Positions 10,572 through 22,000 of a stretch of 64,000 nt of DNA are shown here, piece by piece. The position numbers and the translations under genes were made by a program. A model generated the notes under the pieces. It did no database searches. It was not told the DNA's origin and worked only from the letters and a program-made list of their open reading frames with translations. This stretch comes from Miscanthus floridulus (Eukaryota; Streptophyta; Magnoliopsida; Poales; Poaceae): NCBI RefSeq assembly GCF_019320115.1, contig NC_089581.1, forward strand, positions 7,689,707 through 7,753,706, in the 5' to 3' direction. Each line of letters opens with the position of its first letter. Within the stretch, counting starts at the first letter, position 1.

Positions 10572-11795
10572 CTACAGTAGCCAGGTAATAGGCAAGCCAC
10601 AGAAGGGGCAGACGAACCTGTTGCTGTTGGCGTAGCAGTAGCACAGGACGCAGATGGCCAAATGGCCGCAAGGTCTAGCCTCGACCCGTGCGGGTCGGAG
10701 GCGGCACTCCCAACACAGCGGGGCGCCGAACGACCGCGGCGGGACCTGCTCTCGCCACGCGCACAACGGGTCCGGATAGAGGGCTTCGACGGGAGGCATA
10801 CCGTTGCCGGACTTGCCGCCGAACACTTGCTGCCCGGGACAATGCTCCACGGACCGTGGCACTATGCCCCAATGTACAGCAACCCAGTTGTCTCGAAGGC
10901 TGGGGATGGTCGGTGCTGCGCCGGGTGCAGAAGTCGTGGCGGAGTCGGCGATCGTCGTCACGCCGGGCACGGAAGAGGGGGTGGAGGCGGAGACGATCGT
11001 TGTCACCCCGGGCGTAGAAGAGGAGGCGGAGGTGAGCACGTCCGCCTCTAGCGCGAGGTCAGCGATCGTCGTCACGCCGGGCGCGGAAGAGGTGGACGCG
11101 TCCGGCTCCGGCGCGGTGTCGGCGCTCGTCGCCACGGCGGGCGCGGAGCCTGACGCGTTGGGCACCAGCGTGATGCCGATGTAGGGAAGGGGCTTGGACC
11201 ATGCCGACGTAGACGGCGACGAGCCCTCGCTGGACAACCTCGACGGAGCGAACGTGGACGTCGGGTCCGCTGCGGTCTGCCACCCCCGCTCCTGCGACGG
11301 CTTGCGAGAGACGTGCTGGGATACGCCCACGGAGTTCCAGGGCTGGGAGACACCAGCGGAGTTCCGAGCCCGACCTCCCCTTCCCCTCTGGTGCGCGTGA
11401 GCGAAGTAGGTGGGCGGGGGGACGCCTTTGGAGCCGCCCCAGGCGGTGGGGGTGTATGTCGGAGGTCGTTTGATGGAGCGGGAGACGCCGGGAGCGGAGG
11501 GGGAGGCGATGGCTTCCGGTGCGACATTGGGCGCGGACGCGGAGGCGATGGAGCTAGGTGCGACGCCGGGAACGGTGGCGGAGGAGATGGCGCCAGTTGC
11601 GACGCCGGGCGCGGTGGCGAAGGCGTTGGCGCCAGGTACGACGCCGAGGGCGGCGTTCGCTGCTGGAGCTGCGGCAGGGTTGGGGAGCCGAGGCCTCACC
11701 CTCTCAGAGTCGGAGAGGACCCGAGCGGCGGAGGGAGTTGAAGTGGTGGAGGAGGACGAAGTTGACGAGGGGTTGGAGGAGGAGGAAGACGCCAT
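10572..11795 (-). CDS. RING-finger protein with low-complexity N-terminal region, intronless
   Basis: A 407-residue open frame starts at ATG 11795. Residues 1-300 are Ser/Ala/Pro/Thr-rich and probably disordered, with many degenerate copies of an APGV(T/A) module. The C-terminus has an RING of the XIAP/MULAN kind: C361, C364, C376, H378, C382, C385, C396, C399, giving C-x2-C-x11-C-x-H-x3-C-x2-C-x10-C-x2-C, followed by only eight residues. Such C-terminal RINGs act as E3 ubiquitin ligases. A conserved-looking stretch (WVAVHWGIVPRSVEH, CAWREQVPPRSFGAPLCWEC) precedes it. A TATA box lies 92 bases upstream. I do not recognise the orthologue; substrate and location are unknown. The frame is long and GC-rich, so opposite-strand ORFs also appear, but the ordered zinc ligands support this strand. 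Confidence 0.8.
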   Translation of the reverse strand: MASSSSSNPSSTSSSSTTSTPSAARVLSDSERVRPRLPNPAAAPAANAALGVVPGANAFATAPGVATGAISSATVPGVAPSSIASASAPNVAPEAIASPSAPGVSRSIKRPPTYTPTAWGGSKGVPPPTYFAHAHQRGRGGRARNSAGVSQPWNSVGVSQHVSRKPSQERGWQTAADPTSTFAPSRLSSEGSSPSTSAWSKPLPYIGITLVPNASGSAPAVATSADTAPEPDASTSSAPGVTTIADLALEADVLTSASSSTPGVTTIVSASTPSSVPGVTTIADSATTSAPGAAPTIPSLRDNWVAVHWGIVPRSVEHCPGQQVFGGKSGNGMPPVEALYPDPLCAWREQVPPRSFGAPLCWECRLRPARVEARPCGHLAICVLCYCYANSNRFVCPFCGLPITWLL

Positions 11796-11886
11796 GGCGG
11801 TTGGGCCGTTGCGGGGAGGGAGAGGGCGGGAGGATTTGGTTTGGCGTTTGTTTGGGTTCTAGCGAATCGCTCCTGTCTGCTGGCTG

Positions 11887-11894
11887 TTTATATA
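11887..11894 (-). promoter_or_regulatory. TATA box of the RING gene
   Basis: On the minus strand this reads TATATAAA, 92 bases upstream of the ATG. The short 5' UTR it implies is plausible. Confidence 0.6.
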
Positions 11895-11962
11895 GTAGCC
11901 TTAGCCTGCCTGCTGGCTGCTGCTCCTGTCCCATGTGCAAAAGGAAATTGATGAAGAGCAAG

Positions 11963-12658
11963 ATGAAGAAGAAAAAGATCGAAATGGGACATGCTGCGGG
12001 GACCCGGCCATCAGCGCGGTCTAGTAGTATTGGCGTTGATCAATTAGCACATTGGAAGATGGTTCAAGGAGAAGCCATATAATGTGCTTTGTTCAGTACA
12101 TGTATGAGAAACATGTACAGAAAAATTCATGGAAGAATTCTGCAAAAAAGTTTTTCAGATTGTTCTCGGCAGTGCTGCAGATGGAAACTGAGGTTTTCTT
12201 GACTAATGACGTCTAGAATTCGATTATAGGTGACATCAAAGAATTCGTCACCGTCATTGTCCAGTTCTCTAGCTTATGCCACCTGGTGATGAATTCAGGG
12301 ACCAATTTTGTCTTCAAGAATATCAGATACAATGTTCATGACTTTCTGTATATGTTATGCCGAATTTTTTCTCCCAAAAGGGGGGCCATGGGATGTACTC
12401 ATCTACATGGTTGGTAGAAACGTGGGCCTAAAGCCTTATGCTGTATGCCATGTATCGAGTATCCGAGCTCCTGATGGATCTAACAAAGCGCATCCAGAAT
12501 TGACAAAAGTCAGTGTAAGAGGGGTTTATAGGCCTGATTACATGCCATCAACTAAAACCTATACGTCAAATATCAGAGAGGTTAGCCTGAGCTGAGGATA
12601 AATCTTTGTCATGAGCAAGAGAGCAGTGAAGAAGTTACTGAATAGAAGAACAGGGAAG
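11963..12658. other. Intergenic, no recognised gene
   Basis: AT-rich sequence. A 95-codon frame at 12308-12595 has no domain I recognise. Nothing else is supported. Confidence 0.45.
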
Positions 12659-12981
12659 AAGAATTCAGTGGCTGAAGTCTGGGTTTGGCTTCTGTCAATG
12701 GTGCAGCATAGTTTGTCTTGTTGGGCCGCGTCAGCTTTCATTTCTTTAGATGATTAACTGAACTTATCTCTGAATGATCTTGAGCCAGCTTCCATCCAAT
12801 GCTAAACCCATGTCACTGATAAGGAAGGTAACTTTTGCTTCCAAGAAGAATAAAAGGAAAGCAAATTTGTGATGATGAGCTAGCTGCTTCAGATAAAAAA
12901 AGAAGGGTATACCATCAGGCAACTCTCTTGCAACCCTTGACTGCTACCGTTCATATCCATCTATAGCACCATCTATCTACG

Positions 12982-13821
12982 ATGGCTGACGAGGAAAACC
13001 AACCCGGCTGGTCCAACCTCCCCACCGATCTCCTGGAGCCCATCGGGAAGAGGACCCGCAACGCCGTCACCGGGCTAGCCGCGTTCCGCTCCGTGTGCCG
13101 GGCATGGCGCGCCGCGCCTGCTGCTTCCCCGTGAGGGACCGTCAGAGGACGCGCTCGTCTTTCCCTTGTCGCGCGGCTGGTCCATAGTCGTCGACCCCCG
13201 CGACGTGTCCTGCCGCCTCTCGCACCTGGCCACGGGCGCGACGGCTGCCCTGCCCAGCCTCAACGCCTCAACGCCGTCCGCCAGAGCGGCAGCGAAGCTG
13301 TCACGCACCTGACATACCTGCACCGCCCCGACTTCCACACGGCGATACGCAACTCATGGATGGTGTGCAGAAACTACCTCCAATTCACGGATCTCTTCCG
13401 CTTCGCCGTCCATGTCCCGCTCGGCGTTCCTCCGGCAGCGGCGGCGGCGGGCATGACGATCATGATGTACCACATCATGCTGGGTCCATGGGGAACGGGT
13501 GTGTCTTCACGGCCGGTGGCCTTCGACGTCTTCGAGTTACGCTCGACGCCTGACGGGCTCGCCTGGCTCGAGGTGAGAGACGCGGGCAACTACGAACTGT
13601 TCCTGGATGGATACCACACTACTCTTAGAGAGAATAATAATGGCATCAGCAGCGGAACTCGAATCTACTATGTCCATGACGTTGCTGCAGCAGGTCGTAT
13701 TCACGAGGAGTGCCGGGTTCCTCCTGCGGCCTACTGCTACAGCATGCAGGATAACAAACTGGAGTGCGTCTACATGCCACCGGAGGATATTCATCAGTGC
13801 TCAACTAATCCTAGTTGGTTT
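12982..13821 (+). pseudogene. F-box/DUF295-like protein pseudogene, copy 1
   Basis: ATG 12982 opens an F-box N-terminus (WSNLPTDLLEPI..FRSVCRAWR), but the frame stops at about 13132 because of a 1-nt shift just after CRAWR. The next frame resumes with a beta-propeller-like region characteristic of plant DUF295/KIB F-box proteins (EDALVFPLSRGWSIVV, MDG.. WMVCRNYLQFTDLF, FDVFELRSTPDGLAWLEV). Unlike copies 2 and 3 it keeps the stretch GNYELFLDGYHTT without a deletion. It then runs into the CACTA element, which removes its natural end. Intact relatives recruit substrates to an SCF ubiquitin ligase. The three copies all break near the same place, so the break may predate the duplications. Confidence 0.8.
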
Positions 13822-13837
13822 CACTACCGGAATCGCA

Positions 13838-15142
13838 AGCTTTGCTGAGTGCCAAGAACTTTGCCGAGTATTTTATATCGGGCACTCGGCAAAAGATGTC
13901 TTTGCCGAGTGCCCAAACTTGAACACTCGACAAAGACACGACCCTTGGTAAAGCTACTATTTGCCGAGTGCTCACGCTCGACACTCGGCAAAGACGTCTT
14001 CTTTGCCGAGTGTCACAGGTAACACTCGGCAAAGATGTCCTCTTTGCCGAGTGTCAACGTCTGACACTCGGCAAATTTTGGCCCGCCGTTAAACCAGCCT
14101 GCCACCGTCAGCTCTTTGCCGAGTGTACAAATGCAACACTCGGCAAAGAGGCTCTTTGTCGAGTGTCAACAACAGACACTCGGCAAAGTATAATTTTTTT
14201 TTTTGCTCCTGCACTTCAAAATTTTTCACCTCTCCACACACCACATGTGGTACTCCATGCTTAAGTTTGGTGTATTTTTGAATTTATTTGCTATATTTAA
14301 CTAATTAATTGCATTTCAAGCAATTTTTTGAATTAAGTTAAATTTGAACCGCAAGTGATTCAAATATTTGGAAAAAATGAGTATAAAATTGATATTCATG
14401 TTATTCAACCCAGTTTGAGGCCTTACCTATAAGATTATAAGGGTTTTCGAACATCTTATTTCGGAAACACGACCCTGAGCGTGTGGTTGAATGGTTTTTA
14501 AATTCTATAAAAACCAAAGGAAGTCCGAAAATCATGAAATTTGATAAGATGTCATGATATCTTATGTGGAGGCTGTGGTAAAAATTTGAGAAGGTGTCGC
14601 ATAAGTTGTCACGTACATTGCTTACAAACCGATACATCTCCGAAGAAGTTTCATGATTGTTGAGTATGATCTGGTAAGATTTGGAGTGAAAGTAACGGTC
14701 GAGTTGTGGTTTGACTCCGAAACTTTTTGTATAGCCAATAGACATCAAAGATCATGTCGTGTTCAATTTTAGTGATTTTTTGGATCCATTTGATAATTAT
14801 TAATTTGTAATTGCAATTATATAAATGGAATTTGAGCTATAACTACATGAAATCATGGTCTATTTTTTGCTGAAGCATCAAATTTGCATTGTTGAGTGAA
14901 TTTGACAAGGTATTTTCAAAGTGTATTGGAACAAATTTGGAAAAAAACAGGTAAAGGAAAAGGGAAAGGAAATAGAAAAGTTTTTTTTAAAAAATACCTT
15001 TGCCGAGTGTGTTAGGGTTAGCACTCGGCAAAGTATAGTCTTTGCCGAGTGCTTTATCGGTTTGACTCTCGGCAAAGATTTTTAATGTTTTTTTTAAAAA
15101 AATCCCGGCTTTGCCGAGTGCCGGATCGCGGACACTCGGCAA
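13838..15142 (+). repeat. 5' subterminal repeats of the CACTA element
   Basis: About twenty copies of TTTGCCGAGTGT and its complement ACACTCGGCAAAG, often as facing pairs, at 13838-14190 and again at 14997-15142. In En/Spm-type elements such repeats bind the element's TNPA-like protein. The middle (14260-14990) is AT-rich and without a gene. Confidence 0.9.
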
Positions 15143-15825
15143 AGGCTTGACCCAATACTTAACTGCCACGGCCGAGACTCACTCACGCACGCCCGCTCCC
15201 TCACCGCCCCCTGCCAGCGCCGCCCCCTCGCTCCCTCACCGCGTCCTCTGCAACCTCCCCTCCCCTCGCTCCCTCACCGCCCCTGCCAGCGCCGCCCCCC
15301 CGCCCTACCCGTCATCCTCGCGCCGCCGCGCCTTCTCCCGCGGTGCCCCGCTCGTGCCCGCCCGCCGTGCTCGCGCCCGGCGGCCGCGGCCCCGAAGCCG
15401 CCTCCACCGACAAAGTTTGGCCCGCCGGCCGCCCCCGTCACCGCCCCGCACGCCACCCCGCCTGCAACGCCGCGCCTGCGCGTCGCCCCGCGCGCGCCCG
15501 CCCGCCCACGCCGGCCGCTCCCGTCGGCGGCCCGCCGCCTGGACTCGTCTCGCCCGCGGCCGATCTCCTCCATCCGCTCACCCGGAGAGGAGACTGCGCT
15601 CGGTCGAGCACCACCTGGGGTCCAGCGTCCTCGCGACCATCTCCGGCACGGCGTCCGCCCTCTGCAGCCCCGGTGTCCCTGCGACCATCTCCGGCACGAC
15701 GTCCGCCCTCTGCAGCCCCGGTGTCCCAGCGACCGTCGCTGCTGTCCTACTTTGCCACTCGCCACTTTGGCCGGCGACGAGCACCACCAGGACACTAGGT
15801 ATTCCCTCCCCTTGGTCCTCCCTTC
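15143..15825 (+). other. Very GC-rich stretch inside the CACTA element
   Basis: Overlapping Pro/Arg/Ala-rich frames occur on both strands (252, 190 and 151 codons) with no domain. A tandem duplication of about 45 bp built on GCGACCATCTCCGGCACG lies at 15635-15735. It could be a first exon/leader of an element gene or a captured GC-rich exon; I cannot tell. Confidence 0.4.
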
Positions 15826-17230
15826 TAGACAACAAATCTTGGTCAATCTTTTTTCTTCAAAGCACTTAATCGACTAGACAACCAGAGCAAGTGTTGAAGA
15901 AAAATTGCAAGGGTAATTGTGTGCAAATATTTCCTTCTATCATTTATGCAATGTTATAGATGATGGGTTGTTGTTACAATATGTTGATTTGAGGTTACAA
16001 CTTATTTTACTGATGATGGGCTTAAGTAGCTATGTCTTTTTTTTTCCACACCGGTAAAACCGAATTTCATTACCATGGCAACGCAATTACAGATAGTATC
16101 AGTTTAGTGACCGTAACACATAACCACCACTGCAAAACTTATCCATGCAAATGATCACAGATAGGCATAGACACAAACTACCGCTACTACCAGTACCAGA
16201 AACTAGGCAACAAACTAGCTGTCCAAAAGATACACTACGAGATTAACTGGGGTTCCAAACATGGGAGTTTCACCCACAGCAGCGCACAAGCTGCGATTGA
16301 TACAACTCTAGCTTAACCGACATAAGGGACCAGCTGCTTTTCATCTTGAGTACGCGACTGCATATCCTGCTTGTGGAAGAAGGAGCCGCCATCTTCACTG
16401 CTTCAGCTCCCTGGACGACCTGCTGCTCCAAGTCACCCTTCAACAAACCTGCCCAATATATGAGAAAGGAGCAAATCATACACACAATCTCAGTAGGAGA
16501 TTTTACACGTTTGTATAAGTAGCTATGTCTGTCTAATTACTTTCTCATCCTGCAGCGTATATGTTTGAGATGCAAATGACTTGCATTGCGTACTGATGCG
16601 GTCGATCAGGAATTGTGTATAACTTTAGATCAATTAGTTTGATAAACTAGTTGACATTTGTTAATAGATCAGTTGCCCTTGCTGCTGCTACATTTTAATT
16701 AATCATATATGGTTTCTTTCTTGCACATGTGATGGCCAGCTTGTGCTTGTGCTCAGCTAAAGCAGCAGCATGCATATGCATGCCCAGGAATAGTTCCATC
16801 TCTGCTCAAAATATATTTGCAGCGATACACATCAGCATGTGATTTCAGAATGCTATGCTTGTCAAGGCATTTTTTGTTTACGTCACCACAAGCTAATAGA
16901 TTCTTGGGAACTTGTAGGTTTCTATTTCAATACTGGTTTTCCTGTTTTCCTCAATTTGTGCAGGTTTCTTTTTCACTGTTACTAGATTCTAGCACTTACA
17001 AACCTGCTCAAAATACTACTAGTATGTAATTAATTATCTAATCCAAAATCTGCTATTTTTTCTCTGGTTTTCTAGGCAACAAATCTCGGTTAATCTTTTT
17101 TCTTCAAAGCACTCGACTAGGCAATCAGATCAAGTGTTGAAGAAAAATCGCAAAGGTAATTGTGTACAAATATTTCCATCTTATAGATGATGGATTGTTG
17201 CTACAATATGTTGATTTGAGCTTGCAACTT
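15826..17230 (+). repeat. Direct duplication inside the CACTA element
   Basis: Bases 15826-16020 reappear diverged at about 17075-17230 (shared landmarks TCTTTTTTCTTCAAAGCAC, AAGTGTTGAAGAAAAAT and TGTTGATTTGAG). Sequence after each copy is also related (CTCATCCTGCAG near 16545 and 17248). Confidence 0.75.
16038..16515 (-). mobile_element. Retroposed insert with poly(A) and 15-bp target duplication
   Basis: The 15-bp sequence TAAGTAGCTATGTCT occurs at 16023-16037 and 16516-16530. The insert begins with a T run (a poly(A) tail on the minus strand), so it was made by LINE-type machinery. Read on the minus strand it has a 71-codon frame (16485-16270) ending SQLVRCCG, then an untranslated tail. 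It could be a 5'-truncated LINE, a SINE or the 3' end of a processed host mRNA; I do not recognise the protein. Confidence 0.8.
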
Positions 17231-17479
17231 TTTTCTAATTACTATCTCATCCTGCAGTATATATGTTAATGCAGTAGATTCAGAATTATGTATAACTTTA
17301 GATGAATTAGTTTGATAAACTAGTTGACATTTATTAATTAGTTATCGAAACAAATTTTGTTCTTACACCATTCATGTGAAATATGGTGTAGATGGATGCA
17401 AATCAACTGCGAAGGTCTTTAATTATTAGAGCAGTTCTGCTGCTACATTTTATTATACCTAATAGTAAGGAGGATAGGA

Positions 17480-17990
17480 ATGAAAAGGAAAAGAATCTCG
17501 TATGCCCCAATGAGTGATATAGAAGCAAGCAGAGATGATTACCTTTCTAATATCTATCATAAGGATGATATGAGTTGTTTGCGCATGCTGAGAATGAGGA
17601 GAGCACCATTCTTTTTGCTATGTGATACACTGAAACAAAAGAGGGCTTCTTTCTGGTACTATCCAATGTTGCGTCGAGGAACAAGTAGCAATGTTCCTTC
17701 ACACAATTGGCCACTATGAGAGGAATACTGTAATATCCAAAAACTTCAAGAGATCGGGAGAAACAGTCAGCCGCTACTTTAAGTCAGTACTACGTGCTAT
17801 AGGTGAACTTCGTGATGAAAGATTTCATGTGAATTTGAATGGTAGTCAAATTTCCAATCACCTTAAGACTTGGAGAACTCGCTGGAACACCATTGTGACC
17901 CTCAAGAAACTCAGCTCAACACATTTTATTAATGATGAAACTAGAACTATAATGCTAGATGAGAAGAACTACTTGACTCGTGTCCAGGTG
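17480..17990 (+). pseudogene. Chimeric PIF/Harbinger transposase and Myb/SANT-like fragment
   Basis: Bases 17480-17690 encode the start of a HARBI1-like nuclease (CLRMLRMRRAPFFLLCDTL). After a 1-nt frame change at about 17690 it continues with FLHTIGHYERNTVI and RSGETVSRYFKSVLRAIGEL, conserved in plant HARBI1-like proteins. At about 17818 it changes without a stop into QISNHLKTWRTRWNTIV and LDEKNYLTRVQV, typical of the Myb/SANT-like ORF1 partner of PIF/Harbinger elements. A splice-donor-like CAG/GTGTGT follows. It was either nested or captured within the CACTA element and is not functional as it stands. Confidence 0.7.
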
Positions 17991-18249
17991 TGTATTATCA
18001 GCGCACACTCCTTTACCTCAATAGTCACTATCACACCAAAATCAGAAACGTCCCTTATTAAAGAAACATCAGAAATGGTCACTGAAAGTAGCAGCCTCTT
18101 GTGTCCAGGTGTGTATTATCTAGCTCCAGTCATGCATGTATGCAAGTTTTTGCATATTTGTCTTGTGCCTGTGCGGACGGTCACTGAAAGTAGGAGCCTC
18201 TTGACGTTCCCAAAAAATAAATAGCAGCCTCTTGTTATTATTACTCCAT

Positions 18250-18800
18250 AGACCATACAAACTGGAATGCCGTTCAGTCGTTCACCCTTTGTTTTTGTAT
18301 GGCCACTTGACGCCGCTGCCAGTGTAGCTGCTGCTGGTGCCCATCGTGAAGTCCACGTTCACGCCGGATCCGTAAGCCTCGTAAGCAGAAGCCGGAAACT
18401 GCTGCTGCTGCTGGTAGTGCAGGGCGAGCAGAGACCAGTAGTGGGAGGTTCGTCAAAATTTTCAATCACGCCGGATTCTTTTTTTTTTCAGAGAAGAGCC
18501 CGTCGGAGCCGAGCCGGAGTACCTCGGCGACCCCGATCGTATTCCTCGCCACTGCGAGTCTGCCTGCACCGCGTTGCCTCGCCACTGCACCGACCCGGCA
18601 CGGCCCCGCTAGCCTGACTCCACCGCCACCCAAGGTATAACCCGCTAGCCTGACTCCATCTAGCTAGCTTGATGGCCGCTAGATCACATAACCAAGTTAG
18701 GTGTCTCCCGTTCGAAAGGGATACGGTTGGAAGTATGCAGATCTTTGCATATCTATAACCGTATGCGTTTTGAATTGTCCATATTTTTTGGACAGCCCGA
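18250..18800. other. GC-rich and AT-rich mixed stretch in the CACTA element
   Basis: Open frames (18267-18617) show no domain. CCGCTAGCCTGACTCCA occurs twice (about 18606 and 18642). No gene is supported. Confidence 0.4.
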
Positions 18801-18804
18801 TGAT

Positions 18805-18987
18805 GCGTAGATGAGGTTAGTTTTCATGGTCTACTCCGATCCGAGACAGAGTTTCGGCATCATCTCCCTGTTTTTCTCCGGATACACAATCTCCCTGCCG
18901 GGACGTGTATTTGGAGAAGAGCGAGGAGGTGCTGCCAAAATTCTGTCTCGGATAGGAGTAGAGCATGGAAACTAACCTCATCAACGC
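18805..18987. repeat. Foldback of 55-bp arms upstream of the CACTA transposase
   Basis: Bases 18805-18859 and 18933-18987 are inverted repeats, roughly 49 of 55 positions paired by eye, around a 73-base spacer. The core is ATGAGGTTAGTTT facing AAACTAACCTCAT. It lies about 100 bases before the first transposase exon. Confidence 0.75.
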
Positions 18988-19085
18988 ATCCTCGGGTGGG
19001 ATTAGGACCTATCTTCACCTATTAGATAGTAGGATCCTCGTGTAGATGCAATGGATTCTTATATTACTCGCGTATATGGTAAAGG

Positions 19086-22000
19086 ATGGATGACCGTGAG
19101 TGGATGTACACTGGCCGAAGGGGTTATGGAGACTGGACTGATGAATGGATGAAGAAGGCCAATGCTTTCTTGGAAGCAGCATTTCGGGAGGCTAAAGAAA
19201 CGGATAAAGTTTGGTGTCCTTGCAGCGAGTGTGAGAACAGGCGTAAACAAACAAAGGTGGACATGGGTAAACATCTTGGCAAGTATGGATTTATGGCAGA
19301 CTATACCCGGTAGACCCTCCATGGTGAAGGACGTAGGAGAGACGATGTCGTTAGACAACGCATCGAGGATCTTGATGCTGATGGCGGGGTAGGAGACATG
19401 TTAGGTGACTATCATGAAGCACACTTCGGTGAAGGACGTAGGGATGAGGAGCTAGAGGCAACCGCAAAGGCGTATTAGGACATGTTGTCTGCGACACAGA
19501 AACCCCTTCACGGCCAAACAAAGGTCTCTCAACTAGATGCCATTGGACGCCTTATGGCTTTCAAGTCCCAGTGCCACCTGAGTCGAGACGCCTTCGATGC
19601 TATGCTGACAGTTTTTAGCACTTTGCTTTCGGAAGGTCACATTCTGCCAAGGAACATGTACGAGTCGCGGAGACTCCTCCGTGTACTTAAGATGCCATAT
19701 GAGTAGATACATGCTTGTCCAAAGGGGTGCATCTTATTTAGGAACGAACATGCGGAAGCTAAGCACTGTCCAAAGTGTAAATCCTCTAGGTTCCTTGAGG
19801 TAGACTATGGTGATGGTCTCAAGAGGCAGCTTGACATCCCCGTGAAAATCCTACGGTACCTTCCGTTCGTACCGAGGATCCAACGGCTATACATGACCGA
19901 GGAGTCTGCGAAACAGATGACATGGCACAAAAATGGACGTCGATACAATCCAGATAAGATGGTACATCCTTCCGATGGTGAATCATGGAAACATTTTGAT
20001 GACATTCATCGTGAGAAAGCTCTAGAGGCCCGTAATGTCCGTGTTGCGCTGGCAACAGATGGGTTCAATTCTTATGGAATGATGGCTGCCCCCATACACT
20101 TGTTGGCCTGTGTTCGTTATCCCGCTCAATCTCCCCCCCGGCGTCATCTTTCAACGGTAGAACATATTCTTGTCATTGATAATTCCTGAACACTCGGAGA
20201 ATAGTATGGGTGTGTTCATGGAGCCTGTGATTGATGAATTGCTCAATGCTTGGGATGAAGGGGTATGGACATACGACCGAGCTACAAAGAGAAGCTTCAA
20301 GATGCATGTTTGGTACCACTACTCCCTGCATGACTTCCTAGCATATGGAATATTCTGTGGCTGGTGTGTTCATGGCAAGTTCCCATGCCCAGTATGCAAG
20401 ACAGCTCTGAAGTTTATTTGGTTGAAGAAGGGTGGCAAGTATTCATCGTTTGACAAACATCGACAATTCCTCCCTCTTGACCATGCATTCAGACAAGACA
20501 CCAAGAACTTTACGAAAGGCCTCAAAGTTACAGACCCTCCACCGGTGATGATGGCGGGTGCCGCGGTCCGTGCTCAAATAGATGCTCTCGAGGTCAATGA
20601 AGTAGAAGGTGGTTTTGTGGGATATGGCGAGCAACATGCATGGACTCACAAGTTAGGCTTGGAGAGGCTCCCCTATTTTGATGACCTTCTTCTTCCACAT
20701 AACATTGATGTAATGCACACTGAAAAAAATATTGCTGAGGCACTTTGGGGAACAATCATGGACACTGATAAGTCAAAGGAAAACGTTAAGGCTAGAGTGG
20801 ATCTGGCAACGTTATGCGACATACCAAAGCAAGAGATGCAGCCTCCTAGAAATGGCAAGAAATGGACTAGGCCTAAGGCCGAATTCACGTTAAGCAGGCC
20901 CCAAAGGAGGGAAGTACTAGAATGGTTCCAAACGTTAATGTTCCCTGATGGGTATGCAGCGAATCTGAGGAGGGGAGTGAACTTATCTACTATGCGAATC
21001 AATGGGCTCAAGAGTCATGACTACCACATATGGCTTGAGCGGCTTCTTCTGGTGATGGTTCGAGGCTATGTCCCAGATCATGTTTGGCAAGTGCTGGCAG
21101 AGTTGAGCTATTTTTTTCGCCAGCTTTGTGCTAAGGGGTTATCTCGGGCCGTGGTTGCAGACATGAAAAAAATGGCACCTGTGTTGCTCTGTAAGCTAGA
21201 GAAGATCTTTCCACCAGGTTTCTTCAATCCGATGCAGCATTTGATTTTGCACCTCCCGTATGAGGCACGAATGGGGGGCCTGTGCAGGGCCGTTGGTGCT
21301 ATTCAATTGAGAGAACCCTAAAGGTTGTTCGAAAGAAATGTAGAAATAAATGCAAGATTGAAGCTTCCATCGTAGAGGCATCGATTCTGGAGGAGGTGTC
21401 AAACTTCACAACAACATACTATGGTGACAACCTTCCTAGCGTGCATAATCCACCCCCTCGTTACAATGCTGGGGAAAATGAATCGAACCTCAGCCTTTTC
21501 TGAGGGCAACTCGGAAGTGCAAGTGGTAAGACCCTCAAGACCTTGAGTCATGAAGAGTGGCACACTATCATGCTATATGTACTGACCAACCTCGAAGAAG
21601 TGGAGCCGTACATGGGGTAAGTCACTATTTCCAACAAACTTATTCTCGACTAGTCACTATTCTGCATCCAACCCCCTTGTTTCTCGTCGGTACAGGGAAT
21701 TTACTCATGAATTCTGGCATCGATCAAGGGCGCCTACCCCGCGGGAATTTCACACCCTTCTTAAACGGGGTGCGGGAAATGGAAAACCCAATTTCATTTC
21801 TTGGTTCAAACGCAAGGTACGTTCTAATTTAGCTCGTACTTAGTTTGACATTACAAGTTGCTCGTACGTGCGAATGATATAACGAACTATCCTGCTTGAG
21901 CTTGCAGGGCCAAACCGATGCATCTATGAGCGCCGAGTTGAGTCAGGTTGCCGGTGGCTGTGCCTTTAGGGTCATGTCATTTACCGGTTATGACGTGAAT

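Noticed and set aside
10662..12082. Several 110-174 codon plus-strand ORFs across the RING gene
   Set aside because: Antisense shadows of a long GC-rich reading frame; no zinc ligands or other domains.
12308..12595. 95-codon ORF upstream of F-box copy 1
   Set aside because: No recognisable domain, no promoter or splice evidence; kept only as unassigned intergenic sequence.
13838..15142. Regular short repeats with unique spacers, superficially like a CRISPR array
   Set aside because: The repeats face both ways, spacing is irregular, the setting is a plant CACTA end and no cas genes exist; they are subterminal transposon repeats.
15111..15869. 252-codon Pro/Arg-rich ORF
   Set aside because: Starts in subterminal repeats and runs through low-complexity GC-rich sequence with equally long opposite frames; not a supported protein.
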